From Streptomyces sp. RPT161 (GTDB taxonomy: Bacteria > Actinomycetota > Actinomycetes > Streptomycetales > Streptomycetaceae), in contig NZ_JAPZVN010000002.1 in assembly GCF_027533845.1 (NCBI RefSeq), positions 620,001 to 684,000 of the forward strand: a DNA stretch of 64,000 bases, written 5' to 3'. The notes beneath the pieces are model-generated. The model was not told the DNA's origin, did no database searches, and saw only the letters and a program-made list of their open reading frames with translations. Position 1 is the first letter of the stretch, and the number at the start of each line of letters is the position of its first letter. Positions 9,061 to 18,696 of this stretch are shown piece by piece. Position numbers and translations under genes: made by a program.

Positions 9061-9101
9061 GACGAAGCCCCGCCTCCCCTTCCGGGAGGCGGGGCTTCGT
9101 C
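9061..9101. terminator. Bidirectional terminator between rpsA and the GH92 gene
   Basis: A perfect 18-bp inverted repeat with a 5-nt loop (arms 9061-9078 and 9084-9101) lies between two convergent genes, so it can serve both strands. Confidence 0.85.
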
Positions 9102-9111
9102 ATTCACTTGT

Positions 9112-11790
9112 TCAGGTGACGGTGATGGTCGCGGTACGGGCGACGGTGGCGCCTTGACCGTCCCTCACCCGGACCACCACCTGGTACGTGCCGGGCGCCG
9201 TGCCCGCGGGGACGGTCACCCGGACCGGCACCTCGGCGGTGGCGGGCAGGTTGTCGGAGCGCAGGCTCAACCCCCGCTGTGCCGGGTCGGCGGTCAGCGG
9301 GCCGCCGGGGGTGACGGTCAGCGTGCCGGTCGCGGTGCCGGGGTCGGTGAGCACCGCGTCGGCGGTCAGGGTCACGGTGCCGCCCGCCGAGGTGGTGGCG
9401 GTCGGCGGGGTCAGCCCAAGCGCCAGATGGTGCTGGGCGACCGGACGGCCCTCGATCGTCGGAGGAGCGTCGGTCGGCTTCGTCCCCCACGCGGAAGGTT
9501 TACTTCCGACGGTGAAGGCGATATCCCGTCCTGCCCGCAGATCGCCGGTCGTGACATACGTCGCCGAACGCGCCCGGCCGCCCACCCGCACCGACTGGAT
9601 GTACCGCTTGCTGTCCGAAGTGCCCGGAGCGGTGATGGTGAGATGGCCGCGCGGGTAGTAGTGCTGGTCCAGGGTCAGATCGACCCGGTCGAAGATTGGG
9701 GTGGACAGGGCCCAGGTGTCCACTCCGGAGGTCACCGGGAAGATCCCGATCGCGGAGAGCACCTGCCATGAGGACATCGTGCCCAGGTCGTCGTTTCCGG
9801 TGAGGCCGTCGGGCGAGTTGGTGAACAGCGTCAGCGCCGCGTGCACCACGTCCGTGGACTTCCATGGCTGCCCGGTGGACAGATAGGTGTAGGGGGCGAG
9901 GATGTCCGGCTCGTTGTCAGGGTTGTACTTGTCCTGGTTGTAATAGGTGTACGGCCCGTTCACCCAGATGTTGCGGGCGGTTCCGGCCGGGTCCTTGAGC
10001 AACTGCGGATAGGCGAAGAAGGAGTCCAGCCGCTTGTTGGTGGCGACCGCGCCGCCAATCAGCTTCGTCAGCCCGGGGATGTCCTGCGGAACGAGCCACA
10101 GATACTGCCAGGCCGTGCCCTCGTGGAATCCCACGCTCTTCTTGGGGTCGGCGGGCCCGGTGAAAACCCCTTGCGGGTCACGGGCCCGGAAGAATCCGGT
10201 GCGCTGGTCGAAGATGTTGCGGTAGTTCTGGCCGCGCGCCAGGTAGCGCCGGGCGTCCGCCTCGTGGCCGAGCCTGTGCGCCATCGTGCTCAGGGCCGCG
10301 TCCGACAGCGCGTACTCCAGGGTGGCCGACGGGCCGTGGTCGTAGTCGAAGTCCCCTGGCTTGTGCGGGGCGTTGGGGTCCAGCGGTACGTAACCGTCCA
10401 CCAGGTAGCGCGGGTTGCCGCCGCGACCCTCGTAGGGGGAACCGGCGGGCGGCACCGAGTCGGCGTTCTTCTTCAGCGCCTGGTACGCCTCCTGTTCATG
10501 GCCCGCCAACAGCCCCTGGTTGTAGGCGTTCACCAGGAACGGGGTGACCGGGTCGCCGGTCATGATGTTGGTCTCGACCGTGGCGTAGGCCCACTTGGGC
10601 AGCCAGCCGCCCTGGTCGTTCACCTTCAGCAGCGATAGGGCCATGTCCCGCATCTGGGCGGGAGCGAGCAGCGACAGCAACTGCGCCTGGGTGCGGTAGA
10701 CGTCCCACAGCGACCAGTTCTGGTAGTACGTGAACCCATCGGCCTTATGTACGCGGCCATCCCAGCCGGTGTATGAGCCGTCCACGTCGCTGCCCGTGTT
10801 GGGGGACAGCAGGGCACGGTAGAGCGAGGAGTAGAAGGTCCGGCGCCGCTCATCGCTGCCGCCCTGTACCCGAACCCGCTCCAGCCAGTGCTCCCAGGAC
10901 TGCTGGGCCGCCCGGGCGGTGCCGTCGAAGGTGCCGCGGCCCTCCTGGGCGAGGTTGCGCCTGGCGCCGTCGACGCTCACATAGCTGATCGCGGTGGTGG
11001 CGGTCACCGTGCGCTGGGACGTGGTGTCGAAGCGCAGGTAGGCGCCGCGCAGCCCACCGCCGGACGAGGAGTCGGACCCGTCGGTGACCGTACCGCCGCT
11101 CCAGGTGCCGTGATCGGTGAACGGGCGGTCGAAGCGGGTGACCGTGTATACCGTGTAGGGCCTGGTGTCCTGACAGAAGCCATGGCCGGTGATGGTCGTG
11201 GCCACCGTGCGGTTGTCCAGCACGGTGACCGTGCTGGAGCTGACGCTGTGCAGCGCCTGCCCGCTGTTGAGCAGCACATTGGCCTTGGTGGTGGCGGGGA
11301 AGGTGTAGCGCTGCCATCCCGTGTGGGTGGAGGCCGTCAGCTCCGCGGTGATGCCGCCGTACGAGGACAGCCCCACCCGGTAGTAGCCGGGGGACGCCTG
11401 CTCCTGGGCGTGCGAGTAGGAAGCGGCGTATTTCGCGTAGTCGGTGGAGGAGATGTCGCCGGTGGTGGGCAGTACGGGGAGGTCGCCCCCGATGCCGCAG
11501 CCCACCCCCGACAGGTGCACCGCGCTGAAGCCGCGGATGGTGGTCTGGTCGTAGTCGTAGCCGGTGTCGTGCCCGGTGTCGGGGGAGAGCTGCACCATCC
11601 CGAACGGCACGGCGGCGCCCGGGTAGGTGTTCCCCTCGTTCTGCGTTCCGATGAACGGGTTGACCAGGTCGGTGAGTTGGCCCCCCGGGGAGGGGGCGGC
11701 GTGTGCGGTGGACGTCAGTGCGCTTGTGAAGAAGGCCGCCGCGAAGACGGCGACCAGAGGTGACTTCAGGCGCGGGCCGAGTGATCTCAC
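9112..11790 (-). CDS. Secreted GH92 family alpha-mannosidase-like glycoside hydrolase
   Basis: The chosen GTG at 11790 gives a short basic n-region (VRSLGPRLKSP), a hydrophobic core and an AHA-A cleavage site; the frame stays open upstream to a GTG at 11931, but that would put 47 extra residues before the signal peptide. The mature enzyme opens LVNPFIGTQNEGNTYPGA and has GVGCGIGGDLPV, EGTAWQYLW and GNDDLGTMSSWQVLSAIG, all hallmarks of GH92 (calcium-dependent exo-alpha-mannosidases acting on N-glycans). The last 100 or so residues form a beta-rich NEW3-like accessory domain ending in TATITVT. Length (892 aa) exceeds the core family because of this domain. Linkage specificity cannot be read from the sequence. 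Confidence 0.88.
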   Translation of the reverse strand: MRSLGPRLKSPLVAVFAAAFFTSALTSTAHAAPSPGGQLTDLVNPFIGTQNEGNTYPGAAVPFGMVQLSPDTGHDTGYDYDQTTIRGFSAVHLSGVGCGIGGDLPVLPTTGDISSTDYAKYAASYSHAQEQASPGYYRVGLSSYGGITAELTASTHTGWQRYTFPATTKANVLLNSGQALHSVSSSTVTVLDNRTVATTITGHGFCQDTRPYTVYTVTRFDRPFTDHGTWSGGTVTDGSDSSSGGGLRGAYLRFDTTSQRTVTATTAISYVSVDGARRNLAQEGRGTFDGTARAAQQSWEHWLERVRVQGGSDERRRTFYSSLYRALLSPNTGSDVDGSYTGWDGRVHKADGFTYYQNWSLWDVYRTQAQLLSLLAPAQMRDMALSLLKVNDQGGWLPKWAYATVETNIMTGDPVTPFLVNAYNQGLLAGHEQEAYQALKKNADSVPPAGSPYEGRGGNPRYLVDGYVPLDPNAPHKPGDFDYDHGPSATLEYALSDAALSTMAHRLGHEADARRYLARGQNYRNIFDQRTGFFRARDPQGVFTGPADPKKSVGFHEGTAWQYLWLVPQDIPGLTKLIGGAVATNKRLDSFFAYPQLLKDPAGTARNIWVNGPYTYYNQDKYNPDNEPDILAPYTYLSTGQPWKSTDVVHAALTLFTNSPDGLTGNDDLGTMSSWQVLSAIGIFPVTSGVDTWALSTPIFDRVDLTLDQHYYPRGHLTITAPGTSDSKRYIQSVRVGGRARSATYVTTGDLRAGRDIAFTVGSKPSAWGTKPTDAPPTIEGRPVAQHHLALGLTPPTATTSAGGTVTLTADAVLTDPGTATGTLTVTPGGPLTADPAQRGLSLRSDNLPATAEVPVRVTVPAGTAPGTYQVVVRVRDGQGATVARTATITVT

Positions 11791-12016
11791 TCTGTGGTGG
11801 GATCCCGCCCGGCGCGGGGTTCTGCCGCGTCGGGCGGCGAACGGTCCGATGGTGCCGCGGTGCGTCGGTCGATGGCTCAAGGCTCGGCGTCCCTTCCTGG
11901 CGACATCGTTGTCAGTCCCGGGGTTGCGCACAGCTGCTCGGTGGATCTTCGGCCCCGCTGATCTGCACTGTCAAGGTCGCGTCAACTCAAGGTGACGGTC
12001 TGCGGGTTGGTGGCTC

Positions 12017-12043
12017 GGGAATGTCAGTGGGGCGCCTTACGTT
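12017..12043 (+). promoter_or_regulatory. Candidate sigma-R (thiol-stress ECF) promoter of the PAC2 gene
   Basis: GGGAAT at 12017-12022 and GTT at 12041-12043 are separated by exactly 18 nt, matching the Streptomyces sigma-R consensus GGGAAT-N18/19-GTT. It ends 33 bp before the GTG start of the PAC2 gene. Confidence 0.6.
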
Positions 12044-12076
12044 GGTAGCAGGGGAGAGTGGGAAGGGACGGTCACG

Positions 12077-13009
12077 GTGCTTGATCCGCAGAGTCTTTAC
12101 GAGTTCGAGCCGGACGGCGTCCACGCGGTCGATTCCGCGGACGCCGGCGGCCTGGTGCTGCTCTACCACCTGGAGGGCTTCATCGACGCGGGCGACACCG
12201 GCGAGCAACTCGTCGACGAGCTGCTGGAGAACCTCGACCACCAGGTCGTGGCGCGGTTCGACGTGGACCAGCTGCTGGACTACCGCGCCCGCCGCCCGCT
12301 GATGACGTTCCAGCGCGACCACTGGTCGGGCTATGAGGCGCCCGAGCTGGCGCTGCGCCTGATGAAGGACACCACGGGCACACCGTTCCTGCTGCTGTCC
12401 GGACCGGAGCCGGACGTCCAGTGGGAGCGGTTCGCCGAGGCGGTGGGCGGGCTGGTCGAGCGGTTCGGCGTGCGGCTCTCGATCAACTTCCACGGCATTC
12501 CGATGGGTGTGCCGCACACCCGCCCGGTCGGTCTGACCCCGCACGGCAACCGGACCGATCTGACGCCGGGGCACCGCAGTTGGTTCGACGAGGCGCAGGT
12601 GCCCGGCAGCGCGGACTCGCTGATCGAACTGCGGCTGGGCCAGGCGGGGCACGATGTGCTGGGCGTGGCCGCCCATGTGCCGCACTACCTGGCCCGCTCG
12701 CCGTACCCGGACGCTTCGCTGGCGGTGCTGGAGGCGGTGACCGCCGCCACCGGTCTGGTGCTGCCCGGTCCGGCGCACGCGCTGCGCGCTCAGGCGTACA
12801 CGGTCCAGGAGGAGATCGAGCGGCAGCTGGCCGAGGGCGACGCGGAGTTGACTTCGGTGGTCCGCGGGCTGGAGAACCAGTACGACGCCCTGGCGGGCGC
12901 GGGCGGCCGGGAGAGCCTGCTCGCCGAGCCCGCGGATCTGCCTTCCGCCGACGATCTCGGCGCGGAGTTCGAGCGCTTCCTCGCCGAACGCGAGGCGGAC
13001 GGCAGCTGA
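12077..13009 (+). CDS. PAC2 family protein (proteasome assembly chaperone-like)
   Basis: This 310-residue protein starts at GTG 12077 behind GGAAGGG. It shows the PAC2 fold signatures: [18 protein letters not shown] near residues 24-41, [16 protein letters not shown], the [17 protein letters not shown]-like block, and [19 protein letters not shown]. The C-terminal 60 residues are an acidic helical region with [13 protein letters not shown]. The family is related to eukaryotic proteasome assembly chaperone 2; in actinobacteria, which have 20S proteasomes, the bacterial members' role is not established. The candidate sigma-R promoter upstream fits a link to oxidative protein damage. It precedes coaE by 154 bp. 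Confidence 0.88.
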   Translation: MLDPQSLYEFEPDGVHAVDSADAGGLVLLYHLEGFIDAGDTGEQLVDELLENLDHQVVARFDVDQLLDYRARRPLMTFQRDHWSGYEAPELALRLMKDTTGTPFLLLSGPEPDVQWERFAEAVGGLVERFGVRLSINFHGIPMGVPHTRPVGLTPHGNRTDLTPGHRSWFDEAQVPGSADSLIELRLGQAGHDVLGVAAHVPHYLARSPYPDASLAVLEAVTAATGLVLPGPAHALRAQAYTVQEEIERQLAEGDAELTSVVRGLENQYDALAGAGGRESLLAEPADLPSADDLGAEFERFLAEREADGS

Positions 13010-13151
13010 GGGGCGCGGCTGACGCCGTGTCCGACGGAGTGTGGCTCCGGCGGCGCGGCCGGTTCGGCGCCGCCGGAACGCGCCGTTTCGGTTGCCTGCC
13101 GCCGCGCGGTTTTCGAGGCGGGCACGCCGAGCCCCGGATCGGGCGAAGGCA

Positions 13152-13157
13152 TACCCT
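13152..13157 (+). promoter_or_regulatory. Candidate -10 element for leaderless coaE transcript
   Basis: TACCCT ends 6 nt before the GTG of coaE, so a transcript would begin at or near the start codon. No clear -35 element is visible. The remaining 13010-13163 gap shows nothing else. Confidence 0.4.
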
Positions 13158-13163
13158 GGAGCC

Positions 13164-13778
13164 GTGTTGAAGGTGGGACTGACCGGCGGTATCGGCGCCG
13201 GCAAGAGTGAGGTGTCGCGGCTGCTCGCCTCGTACGGCGCGGTCGTGATCGACTCCGACCGTATCGCCCGGGAGGTGGTGGAGCCGGGGACCCCCGGGCT
13301 GGCCGCCGTGGTGGCCGAGTTCGGCAAGTCGGTGCTGGCCGCTGACGGCAGCCTGGACCGACCGAAGCTCGGTGGGATCGTTTTCGCCGATCCGGAACGC
13401 CTCAAGGCGCTCAACGCCATCGTGCACCCCCTGGTCCGCGACCGCTCCGCGCAACTGGAGGCCGCGGCGGCCGACGACGCGATCGTCGTCCATGACGTCC
13501 CGCTGCTGACCGAGAACGGCCTCGCCCCCCTCTTCGACCTGGTGGTCGTGGTGGACGCCGCCCCGCACACCCAACTCGACCGGCTGGTCAGGCTGCGCGG
13601 AATGGCCGAGGACGAGGCCCGCTCCCGGATGGCCGCACAGGCCAGCCGGGACCAGCGGCTCGCCATCGCCGACCTCGTGATCGACAACGACGGACCGCTG
13701 GCAGACCTCGAACCGCGGGTGCGCGAGATCTGGGAGGCGTTGCGGGAGCGCGCCCGCGACCTCAGCCGCCCCAACTGA
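13164..13778 (+). CDS. coaE: Dephospho-CoA kinase
   Basis: CoaE phosphorylates the 3'-OH of dephospho-CoA, the last step of coenzyme A synthesis. The 204-residue protein opens [17 protein letters not shown] with the P-loop GGIGAGKS, followed by [13 protein letters not shown] (substrate-binding Asp and Arg), and [13 protein letters not shown] and [13 protein letters not shown] of the lid and CoA-binding domains. GTG 13164 was chosen because it starts right at the conserved strand; the frame continues upstream without homology-like sequence. The 3' end overlaps the convergent fucosidase gene by 17 bp. Some streptomycete CoaE proteins are longer; this one is the simple form. Confidence 0.95.
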   Translation: MLKVGLTGGIGAGKSEVSRLLASYGAVVIDSDRIAREVVEPGTPGLAAVVAEFGKSVLAADGSLDRPKLGGIVFADPERLKALNAIVHPLVRDRSAQLEAAAADDAIVVHDVPLLTENGLAPLFDLVVVVDAAPHTQLDRLVRLRGMAEDEARSRMAAQASRDQRLAIADLVIDNDGPLADLEPRVREIWEALRERARDLSRPN

Positions 13779-16137
13779 CCTTGAACACCCAGGCGTACTC
13801 CCCGGCCGCCCGCGCGGCGGCCGGGACCTGGACGGTGAGCGTGTCACCGGTGAAGTCCCACTCCAGGGCGCGGTGGTAGCCGAGCATGGTCACCTTGTCG
13901 CCCTTGCGGATGGGCACCGGGGCCCGCACCACCAGTTTGCTGCCCGGCTCGGTGAGCGAGGAGATGTAGAACGCCTGGTTCTGCCGGACGGAGAACCGCA
14001 GGTCGCCGAGTTGTGCCAGCCGTGACCAGTAGGTGGTGCCGTACACCGACTCGCCGTTGACCGCCAGCCAGCGCCCGGTCTGCCGTAGCCGGGTCTGCAT
14101 GATCTCCGGAATGGTGCCGTCCGAGCGCGGCCCGATGTCCAGCAGGAAGTTGCCGTTCTTGCTGACGATGTCGACCAGGGTGTGCACCACCTCTTGCGCG
14201 GTCATGTACTGGTCGTCGGGCGTGGCCTGGTTGTAGCCGTAGGAGTGCGGATCCAGGCCGCGGCTCGCCTCCCATTTGGCGATCACGGTGTTGTTGTACG
14301 TGGTGTACTCGGGCGTGGTGAAGTCGTGCGGGGCGATCCCGGAGCGGTTGTTGACGGTCACGTCCTTGGGCCGCGGCCGGTTCTTGGCGTGGTTGAAGTA
14401 GTCCGCCAGCACGTCATGGCTGTCGTTCACGCCGCCGATGTCGCACCAGATGACGTCCGGGTCGTAACCGTGCACCAACTCCCGCATCTGCGGGGCCTGG
14501 TAGTCCTTCACATAGTCCCGGCCAGGGGTGTATCCGGTGTACGGAACCGGTGCCAGGGTGTACGGGTTGCGCGGCGCGTGGCCCATCCACGGGTTGTCGG
14601 GGTTGAACCACTCCGGCATGGAGAAGTACAGCCCGTTGCGCAGCCGCGGGGTGTACGTACGCGACGCGGTGAACAGCTCCTTGACCAGGTCCCGGTGCGG
14701 GCCCATGCGTACCGCGTTGCGGTCCGAGACCTTGGTGTCCCACAGCGCGAAGCCCTCATGGTGCTTGGAGGTCAGTACGTAGTACTCGGCGCCCGCGTCC
14801 TGGAACAGCTCGACCCAGGCGCGCGGGTCGAAGCGCCGCGCGGTGAACATCGGGATGAAGTCGTCGTAGGCGAAGTCCTCGCCGTACCGGCCCGCGTGGT
14901 AGGAGTACACCGGATTCGACGGGCTCTGCATCGAGTTCCAGTACCACTCCGCATAGGTGCCGCCCACCGGCGCCCAGGCGGGCACCGAGTAGACGCCCCA
15001 GTGGATGAAGATCCCGAACTTCGCGTCGTCGAACCAGTAAGGGGCCTGGTGGGTGCCCAGTGAGGCGTCTGTCGGCTGGTAGTCGGGCGTACCGAGCACC
15101 AGGCCGGTGCGTCGGGCGGCGGCGCGCCCGCCCCTGCCGTCCACCGCGACCGTACCGGTGCGGGCGGTACCGGCCCTCGTCCCGGCCGAGTTGCGGATGC
15201 CGACCCGTACCCGGGCCTGCTCGCCCGGGGCCAGCGCGGTCACCGGTGCGGGCGCCACGGTACGGGCGCCGTCGACGTCGACGGCGACCCGCACCGCGTC
15301 GGCGGCGCCGATCCACACCGTGCCCGCGTTGACCACGGTCGCCTCGACGCTCTGGGTGCGCGGATCCAGCAGGGAGTTGGTGGAGGCGGCGGTCCGCAGC
15401 TGCAACGCCCGCCCCTGCGCGGCCGGTTGCAGGGACAGCGCGAACACGTGCAGGGCAGGGGAGTTGGCCTTGGCGGGGCCGATGTCCGGCAGGGTGATGG
15501 CCACCGCGCGGCGGGCCGGGTCCAGCCACAGCTCCGCCATGCCGATGGAGACCGGATGCTGGTCGGTGCCGCCGGGGCCGTAGCGGAACGGCGTGCTCAG
15601 CACGCCGCCGCCGGAGTACCAGTCGGTACCGCCGAGTTGGGCCTGTGAGGTGCTGCCGTCCTGGTACGTGACGGTGGCGGTGCCGGAGGCGTCACCGTAG
15701 CTGGCGGCCACCAGCAGCTGGGCCGACAGGTACGCGCCCGGTGCCGGCAGAGCGATGCGCTGGCCCGTCGCCACCACGTTGTTCTTGGCGCCGGCAGCCG
15801 ACGAGGGGAACAGAAACGGTACGCCGTCGACCACCGTGCGTCCCGCGGGCGGTAGCCGCTCACCGGGGAAGGCGTAACCGGAACCGTCGAAGTCACCGTC
15901 GCGGGCGTTCGCGGTGTCGATGCCGTCGTTGTCGAAGCAGCCGTCGAGCGGAACGGGAACCGCCTCCGGAACCGGGACCCAGGACGGCCCCGGGGCGGAC
16001 GGCGGTTGGCCCGCCGCGTGTGCGGTCCCGGCGACGAACGGGACGGCGACCGCGGCGCCCAGCGCGGTACCCAGCACCTGGCGTCTGGGAAGTCCGGTGG
16101 CGCCGTCGCGCCCGGGGTGGGTGGGGGAGTCGTTCAT
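13762..16137 (-). CDS. Tat-exported GH29 alpha-L-fucosidase
   Basis: The 791-residue protein begins with a twin-arginine signal ([19 protein letters not shown], then AHA-A). Residues about 30-340 form N-terminal accessory domains with beta-sandwich character. The GH29 catalytic barrel follows: [33 protein letters not shown], the nucleophile-containing DVIWCDIGG (WFDG in many relatives), and [19 protein letters not shown]. It removes terminal alpha-L-fucose from glycans outside the cell. The start at 16137 is preceded by GGAGGGCAC. Multi-domain architecture is longer than the usual 450-600 residues. It overlaps coaE by 17 bp at the 3' end and lies downstream of the dimethylformamidase-like gene. 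Confidence 0.88.
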   Translation of the reverse strand: MNDSPTHPGRDGATGLPRRQVLGTALGAAVAVPFVAGTAHAAGQPPSAPGPSWVPVPEAVPVPLDGCFDNDGIDTANARDGDFDGSGYAFPGERLPPAGRTVVDGVPFLFPSSAAGAKNNVVATGQRIALPAPGAYLSAQLLVAASYGDASGTATVTYQDGSTSQAQLGGTDWYSGGGVLSTPFRYGPGGTDQHPVSIGMAELWLDPARRAVAITLPDIGPAKANSPALHVFALSLQPAAQGRALQLRTAASTNSLLDPRTQSVEATVVNAGTVWIGAADAVRVAVDVDGARTVAPAPVTALAPGEQARVRVGIRNSAGTRAGTARTGTVAVDGRGGRAAARRTGLVLGTPDYQPTDASLGTHQAPYWFDDAKFGIFIHWGVYSVPAWAPVGGTYAEWYWNSMQSPSNPVYSYHAGRYGEDFAYDDFIPMFTARRFDPRAWVELFQDAGAEYYVLTSKHHEGFALWDTKVSDRNAVRMGPHRDLVKELFTASRTYTPRLRNGLYFSMPEWFNPDNPWMGHAPRNPYTLAPVPYTGYTPGRDYVKDYQAPQMRELVHGYDPDVIWCDIGGVNDSHDVLADYFNHAKNRPRPKDVTVNNRSGIAPHDFTTPEYTTYNNTVIAKWEASRGLDPHSYGYNQATPDDQYMTAQEVVHTLVDIVSKNGNFLLDIGPRSDGTIPEIMQTRLRQTGRWLAVNGESVYGTTYWSRLAQLGDLRFSVRQNQAFYISSLTEPGSKLVVRAPVPIRKGDKVTMLGYHRALEWDFTGDTLTVQVPAAARAAGEYAWVFKVSWGG

Positions 16138-16178
16138 GTGCCCTCCGATGGGTGCGTTGTCGCATGGAGTGGCTCAAG

Positions 16179-16230
16179 CGGATGGATACATCCGATGAGT
16201 CATCTTTGGGAGGGCGTCAAAGGGTGTCAA
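16179..16230 (-). promoter_or_regulatory. Candidate promoter/operator region of the fucosidase gene
   Basis: On the minus strand a TTGACA hexamer (16230-16225) lies about 88 nt before the ATG, preceded or followed by a direct repeat of TTGAC; a matching -10 is weak (AAAGAT). Between it and the gene, at 16179-16194, is the inverted repeat CGGATG-N4-CATCCG, a plausible operator. Confidence 0.35.
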
Positions 16231-16318
16231 TAGACCGAGCAGTACGGGTTGTTGGCAGAAAGATCCCAGGTTTGGGAGGGCAGGAGGCACTGAGTGGGTC
16301 AGGGCTCCCTCGGAGGTA

Positions 16319-17869
16319 TCACCACAGGTTCTGCTTGGCCCAGGTCGGGTCGCCGTCGTACGGGTGGTACTCCTCCAAGGTGTCCTTCGCCGGATGGGTG
16401 CGCCCGGCCGGTCCCGCGGCGAAGACGCGGAACATGTTCGCCGTGACCCGCGAGGTGAACTCGGCGGTATGCGGCGGAATCCCATGCCCCGGATCGTCGG
16501 TGAGCGACTCCACCCAGCGCATGGTGCCGGTGTTGAACACGCCCGCGCCGCTCCCCGTGGTGTAGTAAGCGGAGTCTCCGAAGGAACGTACTCCACGGCA
16601 CACCAGCCTGGAGTGGGCGACTATCTCCAGCGGACGGGGCGTGTCCTGGCCGGAGTTGACCCGGTCGTACTCGGTGCCGACCAGATTGGCGAAGCTGGTA
16701 CCACGGCTGACGCCGGTCCCCTCGAACAGCCAGTGTCCGGGATCGGCCACCACGTAGGGCGCCGATGTCGGATTCGACTCGTACAACGTGCCCGTCATCG
16801 AACTCTCCGGCCGGGGGTGCGGCGCCGCCCGCCAGTCGGTGGTCACCGCCGCGTCGTCCTTGCCGTTCATCGGGTCGTGCGGCCAGTCGGTCTTGTAGCA
16901 GACGACCAGACGGCGCTGGCCCGTCGGCGCCGGCTCAAGACGGATCCGGCGGAAGCAGGCGTTCGCACCGAGGAAGGCGAGGTTGCACCCGGCGTCCCTG
17001 GCCGCGGTCACCCGCTCGCGCATCGCCGGGGTCCAGTACTCGTCATGGCCGAGCGAGATGATCGCCCGTGCCCCGTACAGCAGTCGGGGGTCACGGTCGA
17101 TGTCCATGTTCGTCACATAGGCGAGCGGCAGCCCCAGCTTCTCCGCGAGCGCTATCGCGGGCTGCTCGTAGGTGGTGAACAGCGGCGCGCCGTCCCGGTC
17201 GTAGGGCCGGTCGCAACTGACCGCCAGCGAGCGGTTGTCGTAGTCGGACTTGCCGCCCGGCCCCTGGTAGAGGCTGCGGCCGCCCCAGGTGTTGTACGCC
17301 TGCCAGGTGCCGACCGCGTTGACCAGCACCAGCTTGCCCGCGGTGGACGCGGAGCGGACGGTGATCGGCACATACCGCTGCTCCCCGGAGTCCGTGGTCA
17401 GCCGGATCAGATAGGCCCCCTCCGGCCAGCCCCGGGTACTGACCCCCAGGGACGGCTGCCAACCCGCCGAGACGGTGCGCGTGTCGCCGTGCGCCGCCGG
17501 AACCGGCCGTGCGCCGCCGGGTATGCGCTCCGAGGCCCACACCCTGCGCGCCTGCGCGCCCCCGTACCAGCCCATCCGGAACGCCTCGGCGCGGAATCCG
17601 GCTGCGGTGGTGGAGACATGGAGGTGGAACGTCTCGCCGGGCAGCACGCTGACCTGGTCCGCGTAGCCCTCCACCGCCCGGTCGGGGCCCCGGTGCGTCA
17701 GCCCCCAGTCGCGGTCGCCGGGCAGCGCGTTCTCGGCCGCCACCGGGTCCGCCGTGGTCGTCCGTCCCGCCGAGCCGCCGCCCGAGGTGCAGCCGGCGGC
17801 CAGCGCGCCCACGCCCACGCTCGCCGCGGCGCCGAGGAAGTGCCGACGGTCCCAGTCCGCGTTGCCCAT
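16319..17869 (-). CDS. Tat lipoprotein, N,N-dimethylformamidase beta-subunit-like
   Basis: The 516-residue protein has both a twin-arginine motif (DRRHFLGAAA) and a lipobox (LAAGC), so it is a predicted Tat-exported lipoprotein anchored by Cys27 or nearby. The body matches the N,N-dimethylformamidase large-subunit family: MGWYGGAQARRVW, VLVNAVGTWQAYNTWGG, a conserved GHDEYWTPAMRE and GANACFRRIRLEP. True dimethylformamidase has a small subunit and an iron site; no small-subunit gene is present nearby, so the substrate may differ. It lies 181 bp upstream of the fucosidase on the same strand. The 302-bp gap to the TPR gene holds the latter's promoter. Confidence 0.8.
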   Translation of the reverse strand: MGNADWDRRHFLGAAASVGVGALAAGCTSGGGSAGRTTTADPVAAENALPGDRDWGLTHRGPDRAVEGYADQVSVLPGETFHLHVSTTAAGFRAEAFRMGWYGGAQARRVWASERIPGGARPVPAAHGDTRTVSAGWQPSLGVSTRGWPEGAYLIRLTTDSGEQRYVPITVRSASTAGKLVLVNAVGTWQAYNTWGGRSLYQGPGGKSDYDNRSLAVSCDRPYDRDGAPLFTTYEQPAIALAEKLGLPLAYVTNMDIDRDPRLLYGARAIISLGHDEYWTPAMRERVTAARDAGCNLAFLGANACFRRIRLEPAPTGQRRLVVCYKTDWPHDPMNGKDDAAVTTDWRAAPHPRPESSMTGTLYESNPTSAPYVVADPGHWLFEGTGVSRGTSFANLVGTEYDRVNSGQDTPRPLEIVAHSRLVCRGVRSFGDSAYYTTGSGAGVFNTGTMRWVESLTDDPGHGIPPHTAEFTSRVTANMFRVFAAGPAGRTHPAKDTLEEYHPYDGDPTWAKQNLW

Positions 17870-18090
17870 GACGTACTCCTCGATACGACCCCGTCACTCT
17901 GCGCACGCCCGTGCGCACAGTCGGTGACCCGCCTGTTTCCGTTCCACGGGACCCACCGTGCGACGGACGCCCGCTCCCTGCAGCGGACGGGCGCCACGGA
18001 CGGCGCTCGCGCCACGGCCGCGAGCGGGCCGCCCCCGGTCGGCGAACCGATGCTGGGCGTTGCTCCAGACGGGGCACCCGGTCACTGGCC

Positions 18091-18117
18091 GGGAATGCGG
18101 TTGTGCGAGTCGACGTT
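18091..18117 (+). promoter_or_regulatory. Candidate sigma-R promoter of the TPR gene
   Basis: GGGAAT (18091-18096), an 18-nt spacer, and GTT (18115-18117) match the sigma-R consensus exactly, about 54 bp before the GTG start at 18172. The rest of 17870-18171 shows no gene or other clear signal. Confidence 0.6.
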
Positions 18118-18171
18118 GGGTAGTCCTGGGACGGTGGACGGCAGTCGGCCGCGCCCTGGAAGGAGGCGGAC

Positions 18172-18540
18172 GTGCCCGAGCGCACCCCGGAGACCAACGT
18201 CATCGACTTCCGCGCCGCGGAGCAACTGCTCGCCGCCCGCGATCCGCGCGGCGCGGTGAAGTTGCTGGACGCCGTGATCGCCGCCCACCCGGAGAGCATC
18301 TCCGCCCGGCTGCTACGCGCCCGCGCCTACTTCATGGCCGCCCAACTGCGCTCCGCCGAAGCGGACTTCCAGATGGTCCTGGAACGCGAGCCGACCAACG
18401 CCTACGCCCACTTCGCACTGGCCCGCACCCTGCAACGCGCCAACCGGCACGACCAGGCGAAACGCCACTTCCGCCTGGCCGCCGCCCTCGACCCGAGGCC
18501 GGAGTACGTGGAGGCGGCGGGATTCGACGGGGACGGCTGA
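18172..18540 (+). CDS. Small tetratricopeptide-repeat protein
   Basis: The 122-residue protein starts at GTG 18172 after a strong GGAAGGAGG. It contains about three TPR helix pairs: residues 14-44 (AEQLLAARDPRGAVKLLDAV), 45-78 (ISARLLRARAYFMAAQLRSA) and 79-112 (TNAYAHFALARTLQRANRHD), with the typical small/large residue spacing and Pro at the end of repeat 3. It has no signal peptide, so it is probably a cytoplasmic adaptor. The partner is unknown. A candidate sigma-R promoter upstream suggests expression under thiol-oxidative stress. Confidence 0.85.
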   Translation: MPERTPETNVIDFRAAEQLLAARDPRGAVKLLDAVIAAHPESISARLLRARAYFMAAQLRSAEADFQMVLEREPTNAYAHFALARTLQRANRHDQAKRHFRLAAALDPRPEYVEAAGFDGDG

Positions 18541-18683
18541 GCGGGCGGCGGCCACCGCACGACGGCGCCCGTCCGGTGCCTCGCCCCGTCGGCGACAGCC
18601 GCCCACGCCACGCCGCCGACCACGGGTGAAGCGCCTGGCCGCGCCTGGTGGTTAACCGTTCGAAGCGGCTCGGCCATGCCTGC

Positions 18684-18689
18684 TACCGT
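18684..18689 (+). promoter_or_regulatory. Candidate -10 element for leaderless DUF7873-like gene
   Basis: TACCGT ends 7 nt before GTG 18697, the geometry of leaderless Streptomyces transcripts. This favours GTG 18697 over the in-frame ATG at 18676, which lies upstream of the -10 element. Confidence 0.4.
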
Positions 18690-18696
18690 CCATGCC

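Noticed and set aside
7533-9107. Long open frame antisense to rpsA (524 codons)
   Set aside because: It mirrors the codon pattern of the strongly conserved rpsA; its translation is Leu/Asp/Val-rich without any family motif. Antisense frames are common in high-GC DNA.
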